Under the pieces are notes generated by a model. The model did no database searches. It was not told where the DNA came from and saw nothing but the letters and a program-made list of their open reading frames with translations. The translations under genes were made by a program, and so were the position numbers. DNA of 64,000 bases from Mycteria americana. Lineage: Eukaryota; Chordata; Aves; Ciconiiformes; Ciconiidae. Positions 11,536 through 23,596 of the stretch are shown here, piece after piece. Each line of letters begins with the position of its first letter. Positions within the stretch are counted from its first letter, which is position 1. The stretch covers positions 8,042,828 to 8,106,827 of the forward strand of contig NC_134366.1 in assembly GCF_035582795.1 (NCBI RefSeq), written 5' to 3'.

Positions 11536-14500
11536 TATACAGGTGTCCTAGGTCAGTCAGTGAGTTGAAGTGAGAACACATAGTAGGTGTATATCCTTAG
11601 GGTTCCTCTCTTATTTTAATGACTGGAGACATTAGTGAGAAAATGAGATAAGTAGAGAGAAACCTGTGCACAGAAATTACTTTAAACTTCTGTTGAGAAA
11701 ATGGATCCAAAAGCAAGAAGATTGCAGGGTTTTTTGGTCTTTCTGAGGAAGAGTTCCTCACTGGGAAAAACGAAAGTCCCGTGCCTCTGCTGCTCCAAAT
11801 GGCATGGATACTGTGGACTCTGTGCTAAAGCTTGGAGTGAAAAACTCCAAGTGACCTTTGTTTCTGCACATGAGAAATGCAAAAGGACGTTGAATTCAAT
11901 TCAGCGCCTGCTTTTAGTATTTCTTACAGTTCTACTTTTTTTAACAATGGCCATCCACCCAGGAAAACTCAGTTAGGACATGATGTATTGAGGAAATCTC
12001 TAAGATAGTGCCATCTCTTAATAGCATGGAGAAACGTAACAGGAGTTAAGAACTCCGAGCAGTTTAGAATGAGTTAAATATTTTCACATGGGAGGCAGTT
12101 TGGGGATTTAAACTGTAACTTGTTTTAACCTCGCTCACATGTCTGGTGCTACATTTCATCTCTTATTTTAAACAAATAATGTCTATATATACTAGTATCA
12201 GTTACTCAAGCTCCATAAAGCTGTTTGATCCCAGGCTAACCAAACTGAGTTGCAAGGGCAGACTGCAGTGTTACAGCAAGTAGCTGACAGGCTAGTGTTA
12301 CCTTACTGTGACAATTTCTGACATCTGTAAGTGAAAGTTACACGTCTGGGATCCAAACATGGCACTTCTAATGTATTTTTATGTTTAAGTTCCTGCATAT
12401 TGGAGAGGAAAACCCTGCAGAAAAAGATAAATGAAGTAGCCTTGTATGATTTGTGCGGAGTAAGCTTGGAGGTCGATGAATTCTGTAATCTGATGCTGTA
12501 GGATAATATGCAATGTAACCATTCTCATTGTCACCATTACAGAGTTTCCAATTCTGTAGTACCAGTAGTAACTTAATTGGAGCAGTTTTGCATGTCATAC
12601 AAGTTCAAGTGTAGTCTTTTGGAGTTTCTAGTCTGAGTTTACAAATGTGTTTAGTGTATTTTTGGTATATGGCTGTTGATTTCAGTACCAGGTTCTACAC
12701 AAGTGGATGGTGGACGTCTGCTTAGAGCTAACCGCAGCACTGGGATTTGCAGAAAAACTTGTGCAAAATGCATTTTCCATGGTCAGCAGTCACAGGTTTA
12801 AAATTGAGACCGTTCAACCCCGGTTTTCACTGTCCCATGCAAAAGTACTTCAGTGAGGTCTGTTTTGTTGCCAAATTTGCTGCCAGCTTTTTTGGCAAGA
12901 GGGCTGTATAAATGAAGTCTGAATTTTTATTTTCTTTTTAGAATTGGAGAATGTGTTTTTCATTTTGCTTGTAAAAGACTAGAAAAAAGGCCAAAGCACT
13001 TTTGATGAAAATTGTTTAAGATGAACAGAAAGCATACCTAGAAAATTTCAGTCAAAATGTGGAAATTTTATAAAATTACTAGTGATTTGGAAAATGAGGA
13101 GTAAAGGAATTTTTAGAATTGAAAATTGTATACAAACTTAATGGTCATTTTCTCTAGGATTACTATGGTCTAATTCATGTTATGATGAAGAATGGCTTAG
13201 AAATACACTGATTGATTATGCTTCTCTAGTGAGTGACAGTAAAATGATCAGTCTTGTTTATGCTTCCAAATGCATGAATCCATATGGGTCCAGCATCAGC
13301 TGGGGGGGGGGGGGGAAGAGAGAGAGAAAAAAACCAACCCCAAACAAATAGAAAAATAGATTGGTGCCCTTGAGGCAGTGTATGCAGTCAAATGAGAAAT
13401 AGCCTTGCAGCATTCACGTTCTAAGACCCATCCAAATTACCCTGTTGTCATAGAGAAGCTTGTGTTTGTTACCCCGTTCCCAGTCAGGACTTGCAAGCAG
13501 TTCTCAGCAACAAAGTGTTAAGTTTCAGGCTCAGCGTTTTATTGTTCACTGAGAATGAAGACACCAACTGGATTTGACTGCTACTGCAGTAAATGTGTTT
13601 TCACTATGTAACCTTGCACTGCTTCTTTAGTGCCGACTCTTCTGGAAAAAGGTGAGCCTTCTTCTGTTCAGCTGTTCATGTAGAAGTGTATCTTATCTAA
13701 TTATTTTGCATGCATCTGTATTTTTACTGTTATTTTGGTGAGCTTTGCAGACATAAAATGCAAAGAACAGCTAAGCAGATTTTAAACATTTAGAAAAGGT
13801 ATTAAGCAGATTACTTGTGTGTAGTTGACCTTGTAAGCTCTCTTACATTTTGCGTTTGTATATAGTGCTGGAGGGTTGTTAAACTAATATTTAAATACAT
13901 GGATCTTTAATGTGAGAGACACGCATTGAAAAAGAAGTTGTCAGTGTGGGTTTTTTAATATTGCTGTTTTCTAATCTATATGTGAGGAAGGAAGGGCTGT
14001 ATTACAAAGTGCATGCATCTTTGGAGACAGTACATAAACGTTCTGGCTTCCTTGAGAGCTGGTTTTGCTAATGAAAAGAAAATCTCACTGTTTCAAATGG
14101 AAGAAAGTATTTATTAGCAACGAAAAGGAAAAAGGTATTTTTAGGACTCCATGAATGGCATGACATGTATTTATATGCCAGATGGCTTAAAGTAACATCC
14201 AGCCAAACAGCCCTATGGTGCAACATTTGTTAGGGGGATAGATAAGAAAATTCTGTGCATATAATTGTGCTTTAGGAAACCAGTAGCTTTTTGGGGGGGG
14301 AATGAGGACACTGCAGCAGCATGAAACTGTCTACTGTATATCACTTATTTACTCAGTATTGAGCACTAGGATTTTGGTAAGCTCATGTTTCTAATCCAAG
14401 TGTACTTGCTTTCTCTAATCAGACTGGACTATTATGTTACTTTCCTTGATGCAGTGTTGTACCACTGTTGTAAGTAAAATGGGTGTTCTTTTCTGTTGTT

Positions 14501-15539
14501 TGTTAACATGAGATCCTGACTCTTATGAAACTTCTTCTTTCCAAAACTTGTAACTGCTTTTTCCATTAAAATTGTGTCCTTAAATGAGAGCTCTTGTGAA
14601 ATACGTTCACTTCTTGGAGAGGAGGATTACGTGGGGAGAAAGGTATCCTTTATCAGTAAGGAAAAAAAAATCTAGTATGTTTTGTTGTTGACAAAGAAGT
14701 GAAAGATGTTACTGCAGAAGATATTTCAAAATTTGTTTAAGGGAGCATTTGAAATGGAGGTGGGTAAACAAGGAACTTCACATTTTTATTATAGAAATGC
14801 TAAAGCGTTTGCATTCACTCTGGTATGGCAGCCTGCTAAGTAAAGCTTTTTTACAGGAGTTGAGAAATTCCAAAAAGCTTGATAAGCAAAGTTACATTCC
14901 TAGAGGAGGCGTTTCAATATATAGTCCACAGATTTAAAAATGATAGCATGCAATATTTAGACATCTCTGGTTGAAGTCCAAAAACTGAAATATAAATGAA
15001 TATATAAGTGAGTCATTTGACAGTGGTGAAATAGTGAGGGGTGAGAACCTAAAGACATAAAGAAGATGGATTTTTAAGTTTTTCCTAAAACACTTTATGC
15101 TTTTCAGACTTAGTATACTCATAGCATAGTTTCTTAGGTCTTCAACAATTCATGCAACTAGTCTATCTATGTGCCTTTCTTTATCTAGAAAGTATAATGA
15201 ACGTTAATAGTATTTTAAGATTATTTATCTATAAAGTGTTGATCAAAATTTGTATTCATTCCAGAAGGATTTATTTTAGGTGGTGTGACATGGATTTGTA
15301 TAGCTGTGCTGAAATGACTAAACTGTTGGCTCTCAAAGCTTTTAAAGTTGCCTTTAGAAGTGACTTACAGAGGCTAATTAAAAATAGATCTTAGCATGTC
15401 ATCTCATTAAAATGAATGGGAACGGTGATCTTATGCAAGAGGACAGCCTGTGGTCCTCAGTATATTTCTGTGCATGAGGGCTGCTGTGACTGGAGTTGTA
15501 TTAGTCTTTTTTTAACTCTTTCATGCTCCCACCTTGCAC

Positions 15540-16060
15540 CTCACTAAATAGCCTGGTTCTGTTTCCTTGATAACATCCCTGTAGGTAGTGGCAGGCTGCT
15601 ATTAGGTCACCAAAGCGCTCTCTTCTGCAGGCTGAAGAAGCCCAGTGTCCTCAGCTTCTCCTCACAGGGCAAGTGTTCCAGCCCATGACCATCTTGGTGG
15701 TCTTCCACTGAACTCACTCCAGTTTATGGATGTCTGTCTTGCACTGGCAAATCCTGAACTGGGTACAGTACTCTGCCCGTGGTCTTATGAGTGCTGCGTG
15801 GGATGGTGTAATTGCAACCCTCAGGCCGCTGGCTGTGCTCCTGTTGATAAGCCCATATGCTGTCAGCTGTCGTTGCTGCAAGGGCTTGCTGCTGGCTCGT
15901 CTTTAGCCAGACCTCCTAGGTCCTTTTCTGCAGAGCTGTTCCTCAGGCTGTGTCAGTGGCCAGGGGGTTTGCCCGTCCCAGGTGCAGGACTTAATATTTA
16001 AGTCCTTGCTGAATGTCACGAGGTAGGTTCCTATAGGCCCAACCTGTCTTTACATGAGTA
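15540..16060 (-). repeat. CR1 LINE fragment, antisense, in intron 1
   Basis: The + strand reads like antisense CR1 ORF2: AGCTTCTCCTCACAGGGCAA, CATCTTGGTGGTCTTCCACT, GAACTGGGTACAGTACTCTG, GTCCTTTTCTGCAGAGCTG, CCCGTCCCAGGTGCAGGACT and GAATGTCACGAGGTAGGTTC. The chance 118-codon frame on the opposite strand (15645-16001) is a by-product of this element, not a gene. Confidence 0.85.
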
Positions 16061-17010
16061 GTTACCTGCCTATATTGTGTCAAAAATGGCCACTTAATTC
16101 ATAAAGTACAATGACCCATCCCTTCTGCAAGGTCAAAAATTAATGGTTGTTTTTAATTGAAAATAAACTGGCAGGTAGATCCAATTTAGTGCTAAAACAA
16201 TCCAGTAGGAGGGTTTTTTTATAAGGAGTTAGATTGGGTTGGCACTTAGATTCTGGAGCATGTGAAACACTGAGCTTTTATTTGGAAATATCTCTGGCTT
16301 TTGTTCTGAATGTATGTTCAATGGATGTTGCTCCTAGTGATATGTGTTGGAGTCTGAAACAAAAGCTGCCTAAGGTGTTCCTTTTTCATCTTGCTAGGCT
16401 ATTAACTGTGACTCTCCCTTAAGACTGGTTGCAATGTAAGGGATGCCTGGAAAAAAAAAAATTCTAATGAAAGTGCAGAAGCTACCGTGAGCGGCATCTC
16501 TGTGTGATGAGTGTATTATTGGAGTACTACTTCTTCCTAATCTGGCCTCTGTTCATCGTACTGTTAATGCTGTTGTTTGCTAGTGATTCAACAAGAAAAT
16601 AGGAAAGCCTGTTCATGCTGATGCTTGTTTTGGAAGAGGAGTGGTGGTAGCCATAACATCTTGGAGGCCAAGAAACACAGAAAGAGTTAAGGCTATTAAA
16701 AGAGCAAAATTGCATTTGGAAGTAGTGTTACTTTATCCTCTTGGGTCGTGTGTCGTCGTCCCCCCCCCCCCAATAAATAACAAAAAAAATTAAAAACTTC
16801 TGTAGAAGGTCATGCAGCAAATTATCCTAATACTCTGTAGAAAGATAAAAATTTTTTTAATGATTTTTTTTTTTGCTAGAATGCTCTTTAAAAATGAAGA
16901 TTATACACATCTGTTCCTTCCCTTAATATAGGCCGAAAATACACAGGCAGTCTTGCAGGAAGTCTGGGTAGTATGAGTTGTATCTCTGTCTTCATTTTCT
17001 CTCTTTTTTT

Positions 17011-17012
<2 letters not shown>

Positions 17013-17041
<29 letters not shown>
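17013..17041. repeat. Poly-T run, 29 bases
   Basis: Uninterrupted T homopolymer in intron 1, preceded by a C/T-rich stretch. No adjoining retroposed gene is recognised. Confidence 0.95.
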
Positions 17042-17045
<4 letters not shown>

Positions 17046-19615
17046 AAGCTGTTCTTGGAAAAACTACAAGCAGACTTTAAGGTTTTCTCAAATAATTCTT
17101 ACTCCTGTTTCAAAAATCTTGAGGTTAATCTGATCCTCTGTTTGACCTCTGACAAACATGTATTTTGGCACAGTCATGAAATATCTAGTCATACGGTGTG
17201 TTTACTAAACTGTTGAGGTTAATCCAAGCACATTTCAGTGTGTAAGCAGTGGCTAGTCATAGAGCCCATAGCTACTTTTGCTCTTTAAGTCAAAATATTG
17301 TGAAATGTGGTTGGCATTTTTTTTTTTTCATTAAAAATATTGAAGGCTAACACATTGGGCCAGTGTTAGTTAGAACTGCACAGGTTACTAATTACAAACT
17401 CTCCCAGGCTGTCTGGGAGAACAGAGTTGTAGCATTTTGGGACGATTATTAAACGAATGTAAATGTTATGGGGTTCGATGTATGAAATTAATGTCATGCT
17501 GGCATGGTAAGGATGCTACAAGAAGCTGGTGCGACATGGAAAGCAGTATTGCACAGTAATTACTGAAGTTCGAGTCTGGCAGGTAGGGTCCTGGAGGATG
17601 GTTTGGTGGGGTTTTTTTGTTTGGTGGTTTGTTTTTTTTTTTTTTTTTGCTTTGCAATTGATTGACTTTCAGAGACTTTTACTGAGTTACTTATATTTAA
17701 CTTTTATAGTTCCCTTAAAAAAAATGTCAATGATTTACTACTTGTGCAAGGAACTAAGACTTCTTTACTGGAATTCATGGAAATTAGAGAGGAATATTTT
17801 ACTCTTGGCATTTCTGGCATTCGGGTCTGCAAACTCGATTCCAAGGCTCTGCCAAAGTCTGAAAACTATCAGGGAATAAATATATGACAATCAAAACAGA
17901 GCAACAAGAGAGAGACAGAAAGGCAGAATATTTGGTTAGAAATTCTCAGAATATTGTGCTTTTCACTCTTGATCTCTTCTGAGCTGATGCTGATGGGGGC
18001 AGCTTCTAAGATAAATTTTTTCCTTTCTTGGTCACTCCAGTTGCTTCCAAAATGGACTGTAATTTCCTCATGTAGGACATGCTGCCACCTTGAATGATTT
18101 ATGTTTGTCATCTTGAAGTATCTTTGGACTCCTAAGTATACTAATGCAAACAGCCATAAACCCCATGTATTGCTAGGATGTTGATGTGAATGAATGCTTG
18201 TAAAATACTTCAAGGTGTTATCATTTATTATTTGCTGTGAAAGCTTCTCTCCTGCTGAGGGAGAGGAAATGTCTTCTGTTCCTTCTGGATGTTCTTCACT
18301 ACATGCATTTTTGGGAAAGAGAATTGTTTGAGGTATTTTGGAAACTTAATTTCAGCAGCTGTGTTCGTTTTTAGAAATGAAGGGGAGAAACATGATAGAC
18401 CCTTCAAGCCTAGTCTAAATTACCAGTAAAATCTGTGAGGAACTGTATTATGAAACAATTCATCTTGATATGTTTAAATCATAGACTTTTTTTTTGGCAA
18501 TTAGTATTTTTGTTTGCATTTGAATAGATAAATAGAAATGAGTTTTAACTATAGTGTCCAAATAGCAATTCAGTGGTGACCGGACTCAGTGTTACTGTAT
18601 TTATTGCATAGGTGAAAATTATTCTTATGAGCCCATTGACATTGTTATCTGCATAACGCAATTCTGCTTTTTTGATGTAAGTTGTTTCTATCTAACTGTT
18701 CAAACCTGCTAGCTCTGCTTGCGTTAGCAGAGCTTTAGGGCTGTTGAGTTAAAAATATATATAATCTGTTTTTTCTCATGCAGCATGTGTCAGGGCTGAG
18801 AAAGATACTAATACTTCGGATTTGAAAGGCATATCCTTTGCATCTCCTGTATTCAGGAACAGCTTGTTTCCATTAAAAAAAAAAGGTGAGGGGAAAAAAG
18901 AAAAAAAAAATGGTTTGGCTTTGCTTAAGTTTCCAAATCCTGCTTGGAGAAATCAGCTGGGAGAGGATGGATGTTTGAGACAATCATCAGGGTACTGTGA
19001 TCATGCATAGGCAGTCAGAGACAGTTATTGGGTAAATTGGGAAAGCATGTTTCCTAGAAGACTTCACAGAACTGGAGAGCAAAGGAGTCTGGACGGGGTA
19101 AAGCTTTTATTCACTGTATCTGGATGGCTTGCAGAAGAAGTCATGGATGGGTAGATGGATGAGGTGAGAATTGAGGGCCAAGTGACTGCCTCTGAACTGA
19201 ATGTTTCCTCCTGGGTCCTTGTGACCAGCTGAAGTATTCTCTCCTCCCTCCCTCTGGTGTGTATCAAAGTGGTTATTTTTTCCTTGCATGCTGAAATGAG
19301 TGAAGGGATACTTGTTTCTTGGTATAGTGAGGAGAGGCGGAGATGTATTGATGTGATTGTACTTTGTACACATAAAAGGATAGGGCTGGAAAGGTTCTCC
19401 TGGTTCCTCAAGGCAGGTCCCAGGCAGGGCTGGCATTGCTTAGGGCTTGAAAACCTACTGTGGCCTCTCTGCTAAAACACATCTGTAGAAGAAGTCATGG
19501 TCAACCTAAAACTGTCTAAAACTGGAGTGTGCAGCTCTGATGCAGATTGTGACTTCTGTGGCTGCTTAAATGGTAGATATGGTTGAAATCCATAGGACAG
19601 TGGTTGTGTAAATGC

Positions 19616-19685
19616 ATATGTGTTGGTGAATAAAGTAAGCTTATAAGCCTATATGTGTTGGTGAATAAAGTAAGCTTATAAGCCT
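19616..19685. repeat. 35-bp tandem duplication, two copies
   Basis: ATATGTGTTGGTGAATAAAG followed by TAAGCTTATAAGCCT occurs at 19616-19650 and again at 19651-19685, identical by eye. Each unit contains an AATAAA and the palindrome GCTTATAAGC. It lies just upstream of the first solo LTR. Confidence 0.9.
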
Positions 19686-19738
19686 CAATGTGCTTTTCAT
19701 AGACAGGGTTTAAATTTTTTCCATTCTGCCTTCAAAAG

Positions 19739-20321
19739 TGTTGTGGTTTAACCCCAGCCAGCAACTAAGCACCACACAGCCACTCGCTCACTCCCCCCAT
19801 GGTGGGATGGGGGAGAAAAGTAGAAGAGTAAAAGTGAGAAAACTTGTGGGTTGAGATAAAGACAGTTGAATAGGGAAAGCACAAGCGAAGCAAAACAAGG
19901 AATTCATTCACTGCTTCCCATGGGCAGGCAGGTGTTCAGCCATCTCCAGGAAAGCAGGGCTCCATCACGCGTAACGGTGACTTGGGAAGACAAACTCCAT
20001 CACTCCAAACGTCCCCCACTTGCTTCTTCTTCCCCCAGCTTTCTATGCTGAGCATGACATCCTATGGTATGGAATAGCCCTTTGGTCAGTTGGGGTCAGC
20101 TGGCCCAGCCGTGTCCCCTCCCAACTTCCTGTGCACCCCCAGCCTCCTCGCTGGTGGGGTGGGGTGGGAAGCAGAAGGGGCCTTGACTCTGTGTAAGCAC
20201 TGCTCAGCAGTAACTAAAACATCCCTATGTTATCAACACTGTTTTCAGCACAAATCCAAAACCTAGTCCCATACTGGCTACTGTGAAGAAAATTAACTCT
20301 ATCCCAGCCAAAACCAGCACA
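19739..20321. mobile_element. Solo LTR of an endogenous retrovirus (TguLTR5-like), 583 bp
   Basis: Starts TGTTGTGGTTTAACCCCAGC and ends AACCAGCACA, with an exact 5-bp target duplication AAAAG at 19734-19738 and 20322-20326. The 5-bp duplication fits ERVL/ERV1-type insertion. No internal viral genes are present. It is similar over its length to the LTR at 44087. The family name is from memory and needs a repeat-library check. Confidence 0.85.
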
Positions 20322-22734
20322 AAAAGTGTGTGTCTAACAAAACATTTGGTACTTAAAGAAAACAAATAGTGAGTCTGTATTTTCCTGCCAAATGTATTAC
20401 CAAATGTCTTGGTTGAATCGCAAGCTACTGAAAGGGCCTCGTTTTCTGCATTGTGGAGTTTCTGTCATTTGATTTAAATGTAGTATTTCAACCTTTGTAT
20501 CCTTCTACAAAACAGTGAAGGAGGGGAAAAGAAAGTGAAACAGTTCTGCTCTAGCAAGGAGCATGTGGAAATAATATTGTGCTCAGGTTTGCATTTGTTG
20601 CCTGTGTAAGAGTAATGAAGTGTGTGCTTTCAGCCTGATCAGAGGGCTTTCTGGAGATGGAAGGGATGAACAGCAATCTTTTCACTCTGGTGATTACTAA
20701 TTTATCCCTTCCTCTTTAATTGGAGTGTGCCTGATGTCAGTCACAGCAAAGTTTAACTTAGTGCGGCTAGAAGTGCCACAGCAGCAAGGTGGAGCTGTAA
20801 AAGAGATGCAAGAAGCTGGGGAAGTACTTAGTCCATGATGAATTCTGCTCTGCGTGCCTGTCTTCCTACTGTTACCTGAGATAGCAAGGGTTATCTTTAG
20901 TTGTCCTGTGCAAGCTGCAGTGTAGATGTATCCTTAAACAGCTCGGAAATGAAAAGGTTCCTGCTCTGTTATAGTAATTTTTATCTTATTAGAAGAATTC
21001 GGTTTGACAATGTAAGTGCATGTGCCATGATGTTAAGATTGTGCGTCTGTGTTACCATAGAGAATGGAAAAACAACTCTAGCAGGTTTTGAGGAGCAGTA
21101 TATCAGACTTGGACAAGTCTTACAGCAGATGACCTCCTTGTGGCCGTGCAAAAAAAACCTGGCAAGCACCCAGATCTTCTTTTATGGATAAGTATTAGTT
21201 GTCTGCAGACTGTCTGGCAAGAGGAATTATTATAATTAGAGGATATAACTGTATATCTAATCTTGCTCCTTTGCAGCCTTGCATGCTTTTTCTGAGCCTA
21301 GATTTGCCTTGCTATGATCATTGACTACTGTTCGCACAGGGAATAAGGCATTGGGGATTGGTGGTCTGTACCTCTCCAACTGGTAAACCCATTCTGCAAG
21401 CTAGAATTAGGGTTTTTTTTAATCATTTCTGCCTCCAGAGCATTTGTTGCCTGACTAATTTCATGGCCCTACAGTTAATTGGCAAGATTTCTGTGTGACA
21501 GCGTTAGAGAGAGAGCCTGTTTCACAGAGCATACAATTCATTTGTATGCACAAGGTCAGTATGAGATTTAAACCCTGTTTAAGACCTTTTTAAGCTCCTT
21601 GGGCTTAAGTGCTGCGTAGATCGTTGCCTTGCAGAAGTGAGGGAGTTTGACATGGTAAGAATAATGGGTGAATTATTTTTTAGAAGTTTGGGGTTTTCGC
21701 TTTATTTTACTTTGTGGATATTTTATTTTTGCAAGGGAAACAATGATCTGCTGCAGTCTGGGAAATGTGAGCTTGAATTTTGACATGTATTCTTTTTGGA
21801 TGCAAGTCACTTAGGACTCAGAATTACATTGCCAAAATAAGTGGGATCTTTATAGGTTTCTTTGGGATCATGAACGCCTTCTACCTCTGTTTAGTAGTTT
21901 TCCATATTGAGAAGGGACTACTCTGTTTGCACTCATAAATGTTGTTGTGGTTTGTTCTTTACAAGGCTGACCTGAAGACTTCTGGTAGTTTCCGACTTTT
22001 TGAGAAGTCTGAAAAATGCATCAGTATAAACCCTTGACTCCTACCCCAATACTCTATTTTCTTAAAACAAATGTTTTGCTAATTAGAAGGTGATTAAATG
22101 ATTTCCTGACTTTTTGTTACTATGCAAAGAATTTGTGGTTAGATAATGATGAGAGAAATCTAATTCTTTGAGTTAGTGTTTTTCTCAGTTTTGGGAACTC
22201 AGCTGTAGAGTTTTAGGGGGGGGGGTTTGGAGCCTTTTTAGATTTGAGAAACTCCAGAAAGTTTACGTGGTTGTCCTGGGCCATATATAAAATGTTATCC
22301 CCAGCCTCATATGCTTCACTTCAGGGATTTGCTTATGATAGTAATTTTTGATGTAGCTTGGTGAAATTGTGTTAGTGGATGAGTGCCTAAAGTAAAACTC
22401 TGGGCTGGGTTGCTTTCTTCCAGCTCTAGGTGGGCATCTCCTCCAGGCAGTATGGAAGCTCTTCTGGACTCTGCAGGGGGCTGCAGGAACCCAGGAAATC
22501 ACCTTGGAGCTTCTTGCTCTTTCCTTATTCCATATCTGTTTCCTTTCTGCAGAGGAGAGCATCTGTAAATGTGACTATCTTGGTGCTATGTGTTATTAAA
22601 TTGCACCCCATGCTTTCTGGTATTTCTGGGATGCTCATGATGGCTGTTCTTAAATTTGGGGCAAGAAGGACTGAACTATGTAGCTTTTCGAGTCTGTGTT
22701 CTCTCATTCCATGCTTTAGGATAGGAATTGAACT

Positions 22735-22862
22735 ACAAAAATAGGCATGTCTGGATATGCTCTTGGGCAACTGGCTCAAGGTGGCCCTGCTTGAGCAAGG
22801 GGATTGGACAAAGTGACCTCCAGAGGTCCCTTCCAACCTCGACCATTCTGTGATTGTGTGAA
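22735..22862 (+). repeat. CR1 LINE 3' end
   Basis: GGATTGGACAAAGTGACCTC, AGAGGTCCCTTCCAACCTC and ATTCTGTGATTGTGTG are the classic avian CR1 3' end, truncated at its 5' side as most CR1 copies are. It lies about 400 bp upstream of exon 2 in the sense direction. Confidence 0.92.
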
Positions 22863-23263
22863 GAATCGGTTCCCTGTGTGTAGTATATTTAGTTAAATAG
22901 TGATATGTTTAAATGAATGCAGGTATACAAGGAATGTACTGTTGTGGAAGAGAGATAATTATATAGCTATTATGAGGAAAAATTAATCATTTTTACCTTT
23001 AATTGTGATGTGTCACTGGGCTCTTAGTGATGGTTTGCTTCATGTTTTAAAGCAGTAGTATCTACACAGAATGTGCAAACTGGTCATGTTTATTTTTTGA
23101 ATGGGAAAGTGAGAAGGGATTTCTTTCTTAAGGTCTGTGCTTAAAGTTTAAGTTCCAAAAATCATTTGATGGAAAAGCAACCTATAGAATGTATTTCCTA
23201 ATGTATAGACCTGATGAGGTAACAGGCAGCACTCTCAAAATGTGTATTTTCACTCTCTTTCAG

Positions 23264-23596
23264 GTAATTGAGAATGGGTCCTCAACGATGCTAAGTCTAC
23301 AATGGGAAGTGTCACACTTCGCTATTTCTGCTATGGGTGCCTTTTCACATCCGTGACCTGGACGCTTCTGCTCTTTGTTTATTTCAACCTCAGTGAAGAA
23401 AACCAATCCTTCAAGAATGTGCCCGTCAAGGGGCTGGAACCTCAGAGGCCGTTTCCAAAAAAATTCTACCCTCGTTTTACACGGGGGCCTGTTCATATAC
23501 CTGAATTGCAACAGAAGGAGAATAAGATAGGAAATCCCCTTGGAAATCATGTCCAGGACCCAGTTAAGGGAGAGGTAGAATTCTCTCCTGAAATGG
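23264..23596 (+). CDS. GALNT11: GALNT11 exon 2 (5' UTR 23264-23301; coding from 23302; residues 1-98)
   Basis: The acceptor CTCTTTCAG|GTAATTG and donor AATGG|GTAAGT bound the exon, which ends in phase 1. It encodes the cytosolic tail, the transmembrane anchor (about YFCYGCLF to LLLFVYF, residues 8-28) and most of the stem region. The 38 nt of leader before the start hold two further upstream ATGs, at 23274 and 23288. Confidence 0.96.

Larger units (their letters stand above)
5883..23263 (+). other. GALNT11: GALNT11 intron 1 (17.4 kb)
   Basis: Runs from GTGAGT after exon 1 to TCTTTCAG before exon 2. It holds the minisatellite, an antisense MIR, an antisense CR1 fragment, the 35-bp tandem repeat, a solo LTR, a CR1 3' end and homopolymer runs. 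The remainder is AT-rich sequence with no coding exon recognised. Confidence 0.8.

Noticed and set aside
15645..16001. 118-codon plus-strand frame, cysteine-rich
   Set aside because: It is the opposite strand of an antisense CR1 fragment.
21490..21580. Possible MIR fragment (CACAGAGCATACAATTCATT region)
   Set aside because: Too little ordered similarity to the MIR consensus.
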